NCBI GenBank assembly: GCA_007844125.1
Contig: CM017559.1
Span: forward strand, 68,278,546-68,342,545
Length of the DNA: 64,000 nt
Origin: Sinonovacula constricta
Lineage: Eukaryota > Mollusca > Bivalvia > Cardiida > Solecurtidae
Direction: 5' to 3'
Shown here: positions 12,388-25,600 of the stretch, in pieces
Numbering within the stretch: the stretch's first letter is position 1
Layout of the letters: the number at the start of each line of letters is the position of its first letter
The notes under the pieces: generated by a model
What the model saw: the letters and a program-made list of their open reading frames with translations, nothing else
The model's database searches: none
What the model was told of the DNA's origin: nothing
Program-made: the position numbers and the translations under genes

Positions 12388-13010
12388 AAAGATAAAAAAT
12401 AAACAATGCTGTACAAACCACCTAAGTTCAGACAAAAATTAATTTCATACATTCATGACGTAAGAAAAGCTGAATATAACAACTGTGTCAATGTTGAATC
12501 TGAATACTTAATTACAATAACCTTGTGTACACTGCTCCATAATGGACACTATTACCATGTCTATCTACACTAAAGTTTTTTCAAGCACTTACTTAAAACA
12601 AAAAGAGTAAATACCTTAAGTAAAGCCAGAAATAAGAACTATTCAAATGAGTAGTCGATGGTTTAAAGTCAGAGAATATGGTGAATATTTTTTTTCTGGT
12701 TAAACTTTTTTAAACAAGTTATAAGTAAGGCAAAATACCAATGTGATGGTTCTTATTACTGTGTCTCTTTGTAATAACTTCCATGTCAAAATGAGTGCAG
12801 GATTTACATACATTAAAATGTGCAAGGCTAAAGCAATCTCAATCTTTATACACATATCATTGATCACTTTACTGTCATGATTTAGTGTTTCAGGGTCTGA
12901 ACAATAAAAGCATAGTTTGTGGCTAAAATTTTGTACAGTCAACAATCAAACCTTATAACAAATAGTCTGTTTTACAGTACAATTAACAACCTATCTTTAC
13001 ATACAGTGTG
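12377..13010 (-). other. Predicted 3' UTR of the six-exon gene
   Basis: About 630 nt of AT-rich DNA lies between the stop codon and the first clear AATAAA on the minus strand. A weaker TATAAA variant occurs near 12850-12845, so a shorter 3' UTR is possible. No repeat family member is recognised inside it. Confidence 0.4.
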
Positions 13011-13669
13011 CTATAACACTGAATCAATCCAGGAGCCCCCTCCTGTGTACTCTGATCGTTCATCGATAAATCCTGACGTTGTCAGTTCATCCCAGTCACA
13101 CTCATATCGAACCTTAGAACTAACTGTTGTCGCATCAACCTCATCATCTTCATCATCCATATCCTCAATGTTTTTCTCAACCCCATGTTTTGGTTCGCTA
13201 CATGTCTCGTAGCTGTGGGTGCTGGGCGAGCGGACCAGAATCATCTTGTCCTTATCTTCGAGGCGGTCGGCCACCATGAATTCTTCAACATCAGTGAACA
13301 CCATGAGATCTTGTGAGTCAATGAATGGCCCCAAGTTGGCCATGTGGTCTTTGATATCACCACTAAAGTCCATATCTGTGCCATTCTCTGTGTACTTCTC
13401 AGTGAGATATTTGTGACAGTCGGACATCGGAGCCTTGCTGTTCTGTTTCCATGGTAGCGGCTCACTGCTCCATCTCACAAGGAGCTTGAGGCAGAGTCCG
13501 ATGCAGACATCCTCTATGAGTGTCTCTGAATCTGGACGCATCACAATCTGATGGCCTGTGCTGTTCAGAATCGCGTAGCTGATGTCGATGAAATCTTTAG
13601 TGGCCCACTTGATTCTCTGCCCAAATGTCTCACCAGTCTTGAACATGTATATCTTGTAGTCAAACTTGT
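13011..13669 (-). CDS. Terminal coding exon 6 (residues 391-609) with stop
   Basis: A 659-nt exon begins after acceptor TTTTCTCTCTCACAG and ends in TAG at 13013-13011. The first half continues the folded region (KFDYKIYMFKTGETFGQRIKW, here given in overlapping parts: KFDYKIYMFK, ETFGQRIKW). The second half is acidic and probably disordered, including a Ser/Thr/Pro stretch, the DDEDDEVD run and a Gly-rich SEYTGGGSW before the end. The C-terminus DSVL fits the S/T-X-hydrophobic class I PDZ ligand. DEVD also matches a caspase-3-type site, but in an acidic run this may be chance. Confidence 0.9.
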
Positions 13670-16600
13670 CTGTGAGAGAGAAAAGCACATTGTTTTTATT
13701 ACGGATAATCTCTATTATATCTCAACTAACTCAATAAAAACATCAATAAAAACATACACCATTTTTCTAGTATTACTTACTGATTTAAAAACAAACGTCC
13801 ATTGAGGAAATCACTGATCCAATGCATGTTCACACCTGGTGTGGTGTGTTGTTACTTAAGTCATTAAAAAAAAGTTCTGCATGATAAATATTGTATGTTA
13901 GTCATTTTTAAATTACAGCAGAACTGATCACTGATATAATTGTGTCTTTGAATTTACTCTAATCTCTCACTATAAGTGCAATCGAAGCAGGCCTAATTTT
14001 CATTTACAATTGATGGCATAATTTGGCATTTCCTGGAGGCTTAAAAAAAGGATGTCAAACAGTATGTGTGTGCACGTGCGCATGAGAGAAAGGGTAAAAC
14101 ATGGCACAAACAGATGCAGATCCAGAACTGTATGATCCAGATCTGTAAGATCTGCTAGGGGCTGACTGATCAGGATTTGCACTATATGCTGCTCTGTCTC
14201 TACCAATATGACTTTTATGTTTGCATGTAGTTGTAAGTTCAAATTTAAGAACTTATTACAGGTGATTCCTAAATGTGAAGGGTTAGAAGATAAACATACC
14301 TGAACTTTTCCACTTGGCCGAGCATAGACAGTTGGGACCCTCTGCTGTTACCACAAGGATAGCAAGTCTGTATCGGACACTCTGAAAAATGCAATATATC
14401 AATTATAAGACTGAAAGTATGACAATACAACATTTTTCAATTTCACTAATTAACCAGTTTGTTTTTAGCTAGTTGCTTCAATGCTTTATGCAGTTTGATA
14501 AGAAGTGGAATAAGGCATACATTAAACAGATAGCTTCCAGCAGGAGCAGGCAGATCTGGATCTACACTATTTGTCTTAGCATGAGCAACGCATAAGTAGA
14601 CTGAGAGTTCAGCTATTATTATATATATTATATACAGGCAAATAATTATAGTTTAAACTGTATTGAAATGCCAAACAGGAAAAAGCCTCTCTAAAGAAAG
14701 GTAGTCTCATCATATAACAACATTATTATCGTGGCTAAAGTTTCTTGACCATGAGTATGATGATAAACATGTTTCAAACATGAAACAATGCAAAGAAAAT
14801 ATCAAAGGTTCATTTAGTGTAGCATTTAGAGACATAGACAGACATTTGATGAAGGATAGTTAAGGTTAAGTCAAGGTAAGTCATATGATCTAGGAGAAGA
14901 TTAAATCATCAGTTTTTCAATAGTAGAGAGTGTAGAGGTACATGCTTGTGTTCCTATAAGCCACAAAAATCATGGGAGGAAACATGCAGTCATATTACTT
15001 CAAGTCTGGGTTTGGTGGTAGAGTATTTAAAAAAGGCCAGTAGCTGAAAATGTTAACAATTCAATTAAACACACCTACATAACTACAGTACAGGTTTTAT
15101 GTGGGTTTTGTTTACGTATCATTTGCTATACAACATCATTGCCTTGTTAAACAACTGTTAAATATATACAGACCTTGTTATGTATTGTATGATGTATTTT
15201 CATTTTTGAAGGACACTTTAATGTTTTCTAAAGACGTATATATTTATATGTTATTGACGTTAGCACAATTGCACAATTTTAAAAACAGCTTGCCATGTTG
15301 TGGCTTTAATGTTGTTGCCTCCTTGGCGAATGGTAATAAAACTAAAACCCTTAACCTCTTGCATTAGTTGATAACCATGCTGAGTTCATAGTTTCATGTA
15401 ATCAGACATTTTCCAGAGACTAAGCTTCAATTAGTGTAGATCGAGATCACACAGCTCTCAGCAATCCTCTCTTGTATCTTGCAGTAACACTCAGGCTAGT
15501 AGCTTATTAGCATGTGACATATTATGTCATTTTTAAAACTTAAAATAATCCACTAGAAATGACGTGATTGAGAAACCACAAGCTACAAATACGCAAACAC
15601 AATGACAGGATGATGAAGCAATAAGGGACCAGAAGACATTAACACTACTACTGTCATGTTGTAACCTAAGAATTACGTGTGGCCAAACAACTGGAGACAT
15701 TGCTGTAAACAAGAATACAGCGTCCTTGTAAACAGAAACTGGTGTGAGACTGTACATATGTACATCTAGGCAATAATAATATATCCAGAGCAAACACAAG
15801 CTTTTCTTCTTCGGTTTCAGAGACAAATGCTTTTGTTTACTTTGTCACCCAAGTGTCCGATATCATACATGCAGTACAATTCCAATGTAATACGTAAATT
15901 CTGTCTGCCTATTTTGTGACATGGAAACTAATTCTTACACAATGTCAAGTCTGATAGTGTTTTATTTGCTTGAGACAACCTGATTTAGACATGTTAAAAG
16001 AAGAAAATAAAAAGGCAAGGTGAATGCCTGTTGACAATTGGAAAAAAAATGTTACAATCTTTTAGCATACTTCAAAGGATAGCTTGCATGATAGGATGGT
16101 TTGGAAAAATGGCAATAAACATTGTTATCTCAAATCCTCATAAAAAGTAGAACAATTCAGTACAGGTTTTTTTTTGGTTTTTTTTAATATTTTATTGCCA
16201 GTCAAAGCCCAACAACACAATGCTCCCACCATAAATAATCTAAAACTTTGATCATTTCGCAATTAACTGTTACCAGATATCTGTTATCTCAAATTTGTTA
16301 TGTAAATATTTTATTATTGTTTTTGTTGTTTACACATAACAAACTGTGAAAACATTATATTATATGGTAGAAAGAAGCATTTCTGTAAACACGATGAAAA
16401 CTCCTAAGTAATGAAATCCAGTTATTTCTTTCCAATTAAGTAAATTTCTGCAAAAATGTTATTACAGATATATTAAAATCAAAATCCATTTGGGTAAATC
16501 AGTTCACAAATTAGAACTATCATATACCTTAGAACAAAAAACAAACAAACTGATAGCCTTAGAAAAACAAATAACAAAAAATAAGACAGTTGAAGAAAAC

Positions 16601-19600
16601 AACCAAAGGAAAAAAAAAATCAAACATGATACAACAACTTGTTTGTTGTCAAAAAACATTGGTTCTGACTGACAAGTGACAAGTATATACCTGGTGAAAC
16701 CAGAAATATACAAGATTCAACTAGAACTAACCTACCACAGAGAAAAAACAAATGAACAAAATGCCAACTGTAAGCCTTCTAAGCCTGCAAATTGATCATG
16801 CTTAGAAATGATAGAAGCTTTTGATCAACTGACTCCCTCTAGCACTCTTTGCGGTTGTCTCTAGCAATATTTTATTTCATCATGGCATTTTTAGATGTTA
16901 GCAACAATTTAAGACTACTTTCCTAAACCATAAATGCAGCAAGATAGGTGTGGACAGGTACTCACATCGGGATAGTGCAACCAATCCAGGATATATTATA
17001 CTGAATCTTTGTCCAAGATATTTAACAAGACTCAAATAAATAAAAAAATATCATATAGCTTATTCATAAATTAATTAAATTTGGCTAAAATGTTGTATTT
17101 CTTTCTAGCTGCTATCATTATAATATGACAGTTAAATTGCCAAGAGCTGATAAAAAAATCTGAATAGTCAGGTTTCATCAACATCTCTGTAATGAAGTTA
17201 ATGTGATTTTTGCTAACATTACCTCATATGAGGAGTTTTAGAGCTTTTTTTACCTTGACTCTTTCAAGATTTATTTACATGTTGTAAATGTGATATTTTT
17301 TCTATGAATAAATAAATATTATTAAAGGAAAGCCACTACAAGGATTTTAAAAGTTAGTCACAACCCAATGCAAGAATGGGTTGTTGTGTTTTACAGTGCA
17401 TACAGATCCTATCATATATATATTGCTGTTATTTAAAGACAATTTTGTATTTTTATTTTCTGTTGTATCAGATGAGGCCCAATGCAACCAACCGACCGAC
17501 TCCAGGTCAACATTTCTGCACTTAAGATTAGCAGGAGTGATCATGTGTCTATAAAGTGTCTACTACTGTATACAACCACTGGAAGCTAATAGATGTCCAG
17601 ATTATTTAGCAGTTAACCTCTACATATCTTTGAAATCAACCCTAGAAAATGTCAACCTTTGGCTCATAACATGTGTGGGCAACATTAACTTTTAACCAAT
17701 TTTTGTAAATAATCTATATTTGTACTACTGCAAATTCTGTATAATGCTATGACATGGCCACAAAAGTTAGTGCAGATTGTGATTGGAGCCAGGGCTTGTG
17801 GATCTGAGTGTAAACTATTTATCATGGCCTGGTCAATTTATGCTCAGCAGGTTCAGGGTCAGAGCCTGATTGGACACAGAATAGCTTGAAGGCAAACTGT
17901 CATTATTGCTCTGGTTACCTTTTAACCTTTATGCACTAACACTTCCTTAGCTGTTTGTTAAATAGGTTAGATGCTTAGCTTTATATACAAATTCTCTAAC
18001 TTATCACCATAAAATCTAAGTAGTTTGTAATATGACCCAACCCGCCCCTTCTCCAGCTTCCAAAATTAATTCAAGGATTTTAATAATAAATGCATTTCAT
18101 GACTCTTTTTTGTCCATTTGCAGAGCAAAAAGTCTAGTGTAATTTTCTGAGTACCCAAAATGGTGAGCATCTATACACAGCACAAGACATACAATGTCTA
18201 TGCATTGTTGGGCATAACATAATAAGTTATGTGGGAATGATGTTTGCAGAAGCATTTACAGCTGCACTGAAAATAAACACAAACTGCTTCAATATGACAC
18301 ATGCAGTGATCAGCTAGTTACCCAATGTCTGGGCTTAAAACAGATCATTACCCTTATCGTCTAACATCTATTAATAAGCAATACACAATCTCAGTTATTG
18401 GTTAACAACTACATGCAAAGGGGGACAAGACATATAGCTAGAAACTAAGAAGCAAATAGTGCAGATCCTGATCAAACATCTCCCAGCTTCAGCCAAATCC
18501 TGTTCCATAGTCAGCTGGCCAAGAGTTAAGTGTATGTGCAGCATGCACAATGGGGTGTAAAGTTATATATACCCATGACACAATTCTTCTGCTCTACTTA
18601 CTACCCAAACAAAGATTTGGGACTCAGTGATTTCCAAAGATTGCTAAACATTATAAAAGTAACCCCATCCATTCTATGCTGTCAATTTCACATAAAAATC
18701 AAGCAATTTAAATAATATTTTTACAGTTAGTACCAGTCAGTGCTACCAGTCTGTGCTATAATAGCCAGACTTGTTACTTTCATATAAATGCTCTTAACAA
18801 CTTCGTTTTTAAAATACAATGCAGTGACTAATTACGGTCATTATAGCAATGTCCAGCTATGATGATGGAGGAAAATCCCAGACCAATGTCTGGATAGAAC
18901 CACCGGTCCATCATAGGTTAGCTGTAAGACCTTCCCACATTAAGTGGGATTTGGGATTTGCCGGCATTTTTGCCGACACTGTGAAGCGACATTTATGTCA
19001 TTATAGCACAGGGGCACTTATGAGATGCCCAGGGACTGAACCCGACCGGTCCATTATACTAACACCGACGACCTCCCGATCTGAAAGCCGATGCTCTACC
19101 ACCTGAGCTATTGTGGCCGGTCTCACATAAGGTTCTTCGCACCAAACTCGTGGCGGATCTGACCTCGTGGAGGTCGCGGGTTCAAACACTGGCCGGGTTA
19201 AACCAAAGACCTTTAAGTTGGTAGTAATGGCTTCCCTCCTAACGCTTAGGGCTAAGGGGACAGCATTACGCCTGACTCGTCGGTGTCTGCATAATGGACC
19301 GACCGGGTAAAAATGGAAGCCAAATAAGTGTTGCCTCTCTTTAGTTATCAGATGCAGCAAGCTGCACAGACTGCAAAATACTGTTTTAACAGCAAGTAAC
19401 AAAGGTTCTATTAATTGAACAGTCACGACCTGGTGAATTCAGGCTCTATCTTAGTCTTAACCTGCTAAGCAGTAATTACTTAATGCCACCTAGACAAAAT
19501 AGTGTAGATCCATCAACCAGTTCCTGGTGGGAGCTGTCTGCTCAGGACTATTTGCTGCTTAGCAATACAGTTGCCTACCTGTGCATTAAATTGTCTTTAA

Positions 19601-22600
19601 GTACCAAAGAACATAGCAAGGAATAGTACAAATGCAGAAGGCCTGGGGTTTACAGGAAATACAAGCAGGTAGTACTGTCACCAGTGCAACAGAGCAAAAG
19701 TTGCAAGTAAAGAACTGGCGAGATTGTGCCTGGGGATTGCTAAGTCAGCTGTAACCTGAACACTACAACCCGATTGTCAAGGTCATATATCCTATAGCAT
19801 TTAATGAGGTCACATATATCACACTGTAAGGTCCAATGACAACAGTGTCAGTTTGCACCAATAACAATGGAATAGATGGCATGAATGGGAGTTGTTTATG
19901 TTCAAAACATACCCAATCACAGCTCAAAAGTTCAAAAACTGTATATTTGCTGTTCATGAACTTAAGTGACCCTCTACTGGCATGCAAAATATTTTCGTAC
20001 AGATTATCTTAAATGTCAAACTACTGATAGGAACATTCCCTCGAATTAAACAAGAAAAGAGAAGTGCAAGGTTTGAGCTCAGTAAAAGCAGCTTAAGCAC
20101 CCAGTTGGGGGTGCCCACTGACCATTCCAAGGTGGCGACTGTTGGCTTTACTCTTTTTTTAAATGACTTAACACTGATTTATTTTTTATACTTTATATCT
20201 GTCTTGCATGTGAATACCTTTGTCCTGTGCCTTTTCAAATTTTGGTTTATGTTCCAATGCTCATAGGACCTCAAACTTCCTTATTGCAAAGTAAACAAGA
20301 AATCTACCATCAGATGTGTAATATATAACCTGGCTAAATAAAGACTTGAATCTTGCCAGCTACAAGATAAAGGCCACACAAGCCAAATATATAACCTGGC
20401 TAAATAAAGACTTGAATCTTGCCAGCTACAAGATAAAGGCCACACAAGCCAAATATATAACCTGGCTAAATAAAGACTTGAATCTTGCCAGCTACAAGAT
20501 AAAGGCCACACAAGCCAAATATATAACCTGGCTAAATAAAGACTTGAATCTTGCCAGCTACAAGATAAAGGCCACACAAGCCAAATATATATTACCTGGC
20601 TAAATAAAGACTTGAATCTTGCCAGCTACAAGATAAAGGCCAAATATATAACCACAACAATCTACATTTATGTGAATGTAAACTGTCTACATTACATTGT
20701 ACAAACAGATCTATTAACCCAATCATCCAACTATTCTGGGCAAAACTTGCTTCTAAATTTGGCCATCTTCAACAAACACAGCAGCCATATGAATTTGACT
20801 GATGTGGTCAGAAAGAGATATTTGTGGACAGATAAGCAAATAAATATTTAGGTACAGTTGATGCTGTGGTTTCACAGACAGATAAACCAGGCTTTTAACC
20901 CTGCTACACCGTACTTACATGTTTAGTTTTTCCTTCTTATCTACATGTCAACTAAAACTAGTCTAGTGCCAGAGACTCAGCAGCAAATAATACAGAATCA
21001 AGACAAGTCTGGGAATTTTCTGATCTGGATCTACACCATTTGTCTTATGTGCTAAGCAGTCTCAGAGTTAGACAGGGGCTGACAGGACCTAATATAGACA
21101 AGAGGGAGTCTTAAAGGATTAACTGATATAATGGCCAACTGTTTGATTGTTATCACACAAAAGGACCGATAGACCCATAAATAGAGTTAGGTAGTAAATA
21201 TAGATGTCAGCATTCTCCAACATGGATTTAGACATTCCTCAAGACAGATACAGACAGATATATACAAATGGAATTTATGCAAATATTCTTTAAATAGAAT
21301 ATTTCTCTTTGCAACATACTAAGTTAATAATAATAATAAAAAAAATGTCATATTCTAGATCTGATATCAGTTTAAATACATTGGTTTGCAGTTTCATAAA
21401 CAATTATTATGCTCCCATGCCTTACTACTATCGTTAAATTCTATATGGGTGATACATGTATATGGGTTGGGGTGTTTGGGGTTGTTTCTTTGAGGGAATA
21501 ATATTTTGTAATGTTGTTTTTTTCTAACCCAGACCTTTTCTTCTTCTTTTAAATTAGAAGTAGGGATTTCAGTTCATTGACCTGTTGTACTAACACAGTG
21601 TCTATCTTGATTTATTTTCCATTATATGTCCTTGACCAAGGTTCAAAATCAGCTTAACAGTATATTCTCAAACAAGCCAGCAAACACTGTCACTCATCAA
21701 CTTACACTGTCTACTGATAATATCAACCCAGGACTCTTCTTTGAATAATAACTGTATCTTATTTTTAATCTAAAGGCTAATATGTGTTCATTTATCATAT
21801 TTGAATTCTATCTGAACGAATATTTACATCCTACATATATAGGTGTTTTTGCAACATCTATTTATGCGTTGTTAGCTATCATATATAAAGATAACTTTCC
21901 TATATTTAAGTTCCAAAAACATTTCTATTTTAAGTTCCAAAAACATTTTAATTTAGCTAAAACACTTTTGATTAAGGAAACTTTTTTGCAAGCTTTAATA
22001 CTGAGTAAGCATGATTTGTCAGTGCTATGTACCTTTATAACAAAACAAGAGCTATCAGTAGACAGTTACTCCACCCTTCTCAGTGATTGCTATTATAATG
22101 AAAAGTCTATGTCAAGGAAGGGTGCATTACTCTATTAAAATTAATCTTAGGGTTGGTTACCTGTTCAAAAGTTTCTCTCTTGATAGTTGGGAATTACGTC
22201 ATATTTGAAGTGAATATCTTTGATGGTTTAATAGAAAAGAACCTTGATATAAAGTAAACTAACACTGACACTTATAAGAGGGTGGTGACAATAGTTGCCA
22301 TTTTTCTTTCACAAAAATGAGGTGAAAAATGTAGTGAATTTAATGTCAAATATAAAAGGAGTATCTTAAAGAATAATAATGAATCTTTATAAGATTTTAT
22401 CCACATGTGAACATCACACCTGTAAACAAAGGTCATCTAGACTTTTATAAAATAGAGGTTTCATCTCAAATTTGACTTGGTACTTTGGACGTCGATATGG
22501 TTTCCATGATAAATAACATAATGGGGAAGATTGATTTTGAACAGCACAAAACAGCAGCTTTTTGGATGCATAAGCATAGTAGTTATGTCCACATGTCTGC

Positions 22601-25600
22601 AGACAGATTCCTTATTGCTAACAAATTACAAGTAAGGACAGATAATTCATTGCTAAAAAAAATCATTCAAGGACAGATAACCCAATGCTGATAAACTACT
22701 ATAAAAAGACAGATAAACTCAACTGCTGATAAACTACAATCAAGGAATAATAATTCACCAAGAACAGATTACTCACTGTTGATAAACCACAATCAAGAAA
22801 ATATAATTCACCAAGAACAGATTACTCACTGTTGATAAATCACAATCAAGAAAATATAATTCACCAAGAACAGATTACTCACTGTTGATAAATCACAATC
22901 AAGAAAATATAATTCACCATGAACAGATTACTCAGTGCTGATAAACCATAAGCAAGGACAGATAAATCTACAGGCAGATAACTCACTGTTTTGTCAATTG
23001 TCTTGACAACTGGGACTAGGTAAGCAAGGGTGTTTCCAGTGATGACTTGTCGCAGTTCGATGCCAGATGGGATTTCTGTCTCACAGACGGCGGGACGTAG
23101 GGACCGACACTCCAGCACTGGACCGCGCTGGTAGTTCACGAATCTGAAATATACATAAACACAATAATATTAACCACTCAAATACCTACACAGACTGATA
23201 TTTCTGCTTTTTAAAAAGTCAGGTTTAGAACTCTTCCAACCTAGAAAGGCACTTTTTTATTAATAATCCCAAACATTCATGTAACAGACAAGTATATTGC
23301 ATCGCAGTTTTACGGAAGTAGAGACAAGGCAGGGTTGATGACTCCAGTCGTAAGATAAAATAAAGTATAGTCTTAATCTGAAACCTGCTCTTATATTCCT
23401 TATTATTATTAAACTAGTTACAAAGGTACCATTACAGTCGTCTTGAAACTTACAAGCAAAGATTGAAGACCAGATCAGCATGCACACAACCCACACATAA
23501 TTTCTCTGATAAATGTATGCTTAGTAGAATACGACTTAGCTCATAATCACACATTAACCTGAAAGAAAAACTTATTCATGCGTCAACATAATATGCAAAA
23601 TAAATTATAATAATATGCCATGTTCTTCAACTTATTAAATTAGATAAGGCTATTGTTGTTTTTTTGCCCTATATGAACACTCAATCATCAATATGGTAAA
23701 TTAATTGCATGTGGTATGCCATCTCACCACAGCACCTCAATGCTGAGTGAACGCAATGTGGCTTATGTAATAAAACATCAGTTCTGTATGACATAACAGC
23801 TTTTTCACTAGCAGCCAACAACGTCATTTAAAATTTACATTCACGTCATCCGGAAATGTAGCAGGCAGAGACTTGTTCTTGTGTCAACACCCATATTTCA
23901 CATGGCCATAGAAATAAAACTAAGAACAACTGAATGAATTCAGCGCAATATCATCTCATATATACATAAGCCTTATATGGAGCTAGGTCAGTTGTTAAAT
24001 GAGTCATTGCCACATCCTAAATTTACATAATTATGTGAAAGCCTTTCAGCCTAAGTGTCAGTTTGATCCTTGTTCCGAGCATTGCTAACAGACGGTGATA
24101 GCCCTGCAAGATTGACAAGTGTATCCCGCAACTGTATAGGCACGCAGCAAAATGTGTTTCAATTTTACATGCATTAAGTAACAAGACAAGCTTATTGTTC
24201 TTTTTACATTGTTGCAGTTTATGATTGTTCTACATCAACAGCAATGTCCAAAATATGTGTCTCTAAGGCAGAACACACCATGCTAATATAAAATATAGAA
24301 GGTACGATTAGACATAGCCTTGGATCTTAGGTAAACTGACTCCTTGAAATGTGTTTTAACAAAAGAAAAATTTGACATGGAAGTATTATTTATTTTAAGA
24401 AACCACAACAGTATTAACAGTAACTACTTTCCCTTCAAACTTCAGTGTGGTGTTTATCTTTGTGCATGCACAGACATTAACAAGATCAGAAAATAAAAAA
24501 CACTCAAATCCATTTTTCTACTATAATGATAATATCTGTACTTTGCAAGTGCACTTGAACAAGATGTAGTAAGTGGTCGGTGTACCTAATGCATCTTCAA
24601 CATTTGATACACTTTGATTCATGTGCTTACTAACAATAACTTTAACACACACTTCCAAAAACCATACTTAGGAAATGCAAACAATAAGATTTAGCTTGTG
24701 GTCTGTTTGTTCAATTTATCTTTTAGCATACAAGTAATACTTGATTTCATGTGCTGATTCCTGCTGACCAGTCACTAGTGACTATAACCAGACTTTACCT
24801 ACATGTCAACGATGGAAGGACCTTATCTAACCAGTTACACACCCTGTCTAGGTTGTCACCTTGATTACTTCCCTATGTAAGGTTGACCAGGTGTCAGAAG
24901 AGATTAATGTTTATAGGAAATAAAAAGCAAGGTGAAACATCTTTTCTTAGAAGTCTCTAAGAGAGTCAAGTATCATAGTTAATTTGTTAATAAAGTGTAA
25001 CTTTAAAATAGTATTTAATTGTCATGATTAAATCTATTATTTAATGGTTATAACCATCTTTGATTTATGTATGGTGTTTATTTTTTTTAATTACGGAGAA
25101 CATAAATAAAAAATTATTCTGCATGACATTGTTGTCCTAAATGAAGTAAAATTAATGATAAAAAAATATACTAGTACATGAACTGTGATGCAACCCTACA
25201 CTGCCTTGTCTCTAACAAAGGTCAGGAAAGAACTCAGCTGGTCCATCACTGGTGTCATAACAGCAGCGATATGTGGTTAACACTCTCATATCTATCATTA
25301 AATAATATTAATTTATATTCATATCTGGTCATCAGGATATTACTATAAATAGATAATGGCAATGATTGATGGTATGCAGTCTGTCAAAAGGTTGGCCACA
25401 TGCCGCACTTTGGCTGTATTCATTATCCAGGCAGTCAAATCACTGGCCGCTCACCGCCCTTAGATTCATGGGGCACACAGTGAACAACGCCAGCTTAACT
25501 ATGACTTGATGCAAAAACGATACCAAGTGCTTTAATTTTGCTGTCAAATAAAGTGGTTTGCCATCCAGTGTGGCAACAAGACCCTGAAGCACTCCTGACT

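Larger units (their letters stand above)
14382..22986 (-). other. Intron 4
   Basis: 8.6 kb. It contains a SINE B composite (18845-19330), a 66-bp array (20322-20653), a 53-bp array (22742-22960, partly overlapping exon 4's 3' side only as intron) and inverted-repeat elements at 14538-14580, 15430-15470, 17766-17820, 18450-18495, 19493-19562 and 20977-21045. From 15.5 to 17.7 kb and 21.1 to 22.6 kb there is only AT-rich DNA. Confidence 0.7.

Noticed and set aside
20281..20603. Open frames on both strands
   Set aside because: The 66-bp period is a multiple of three, so frames stay open on both strands.
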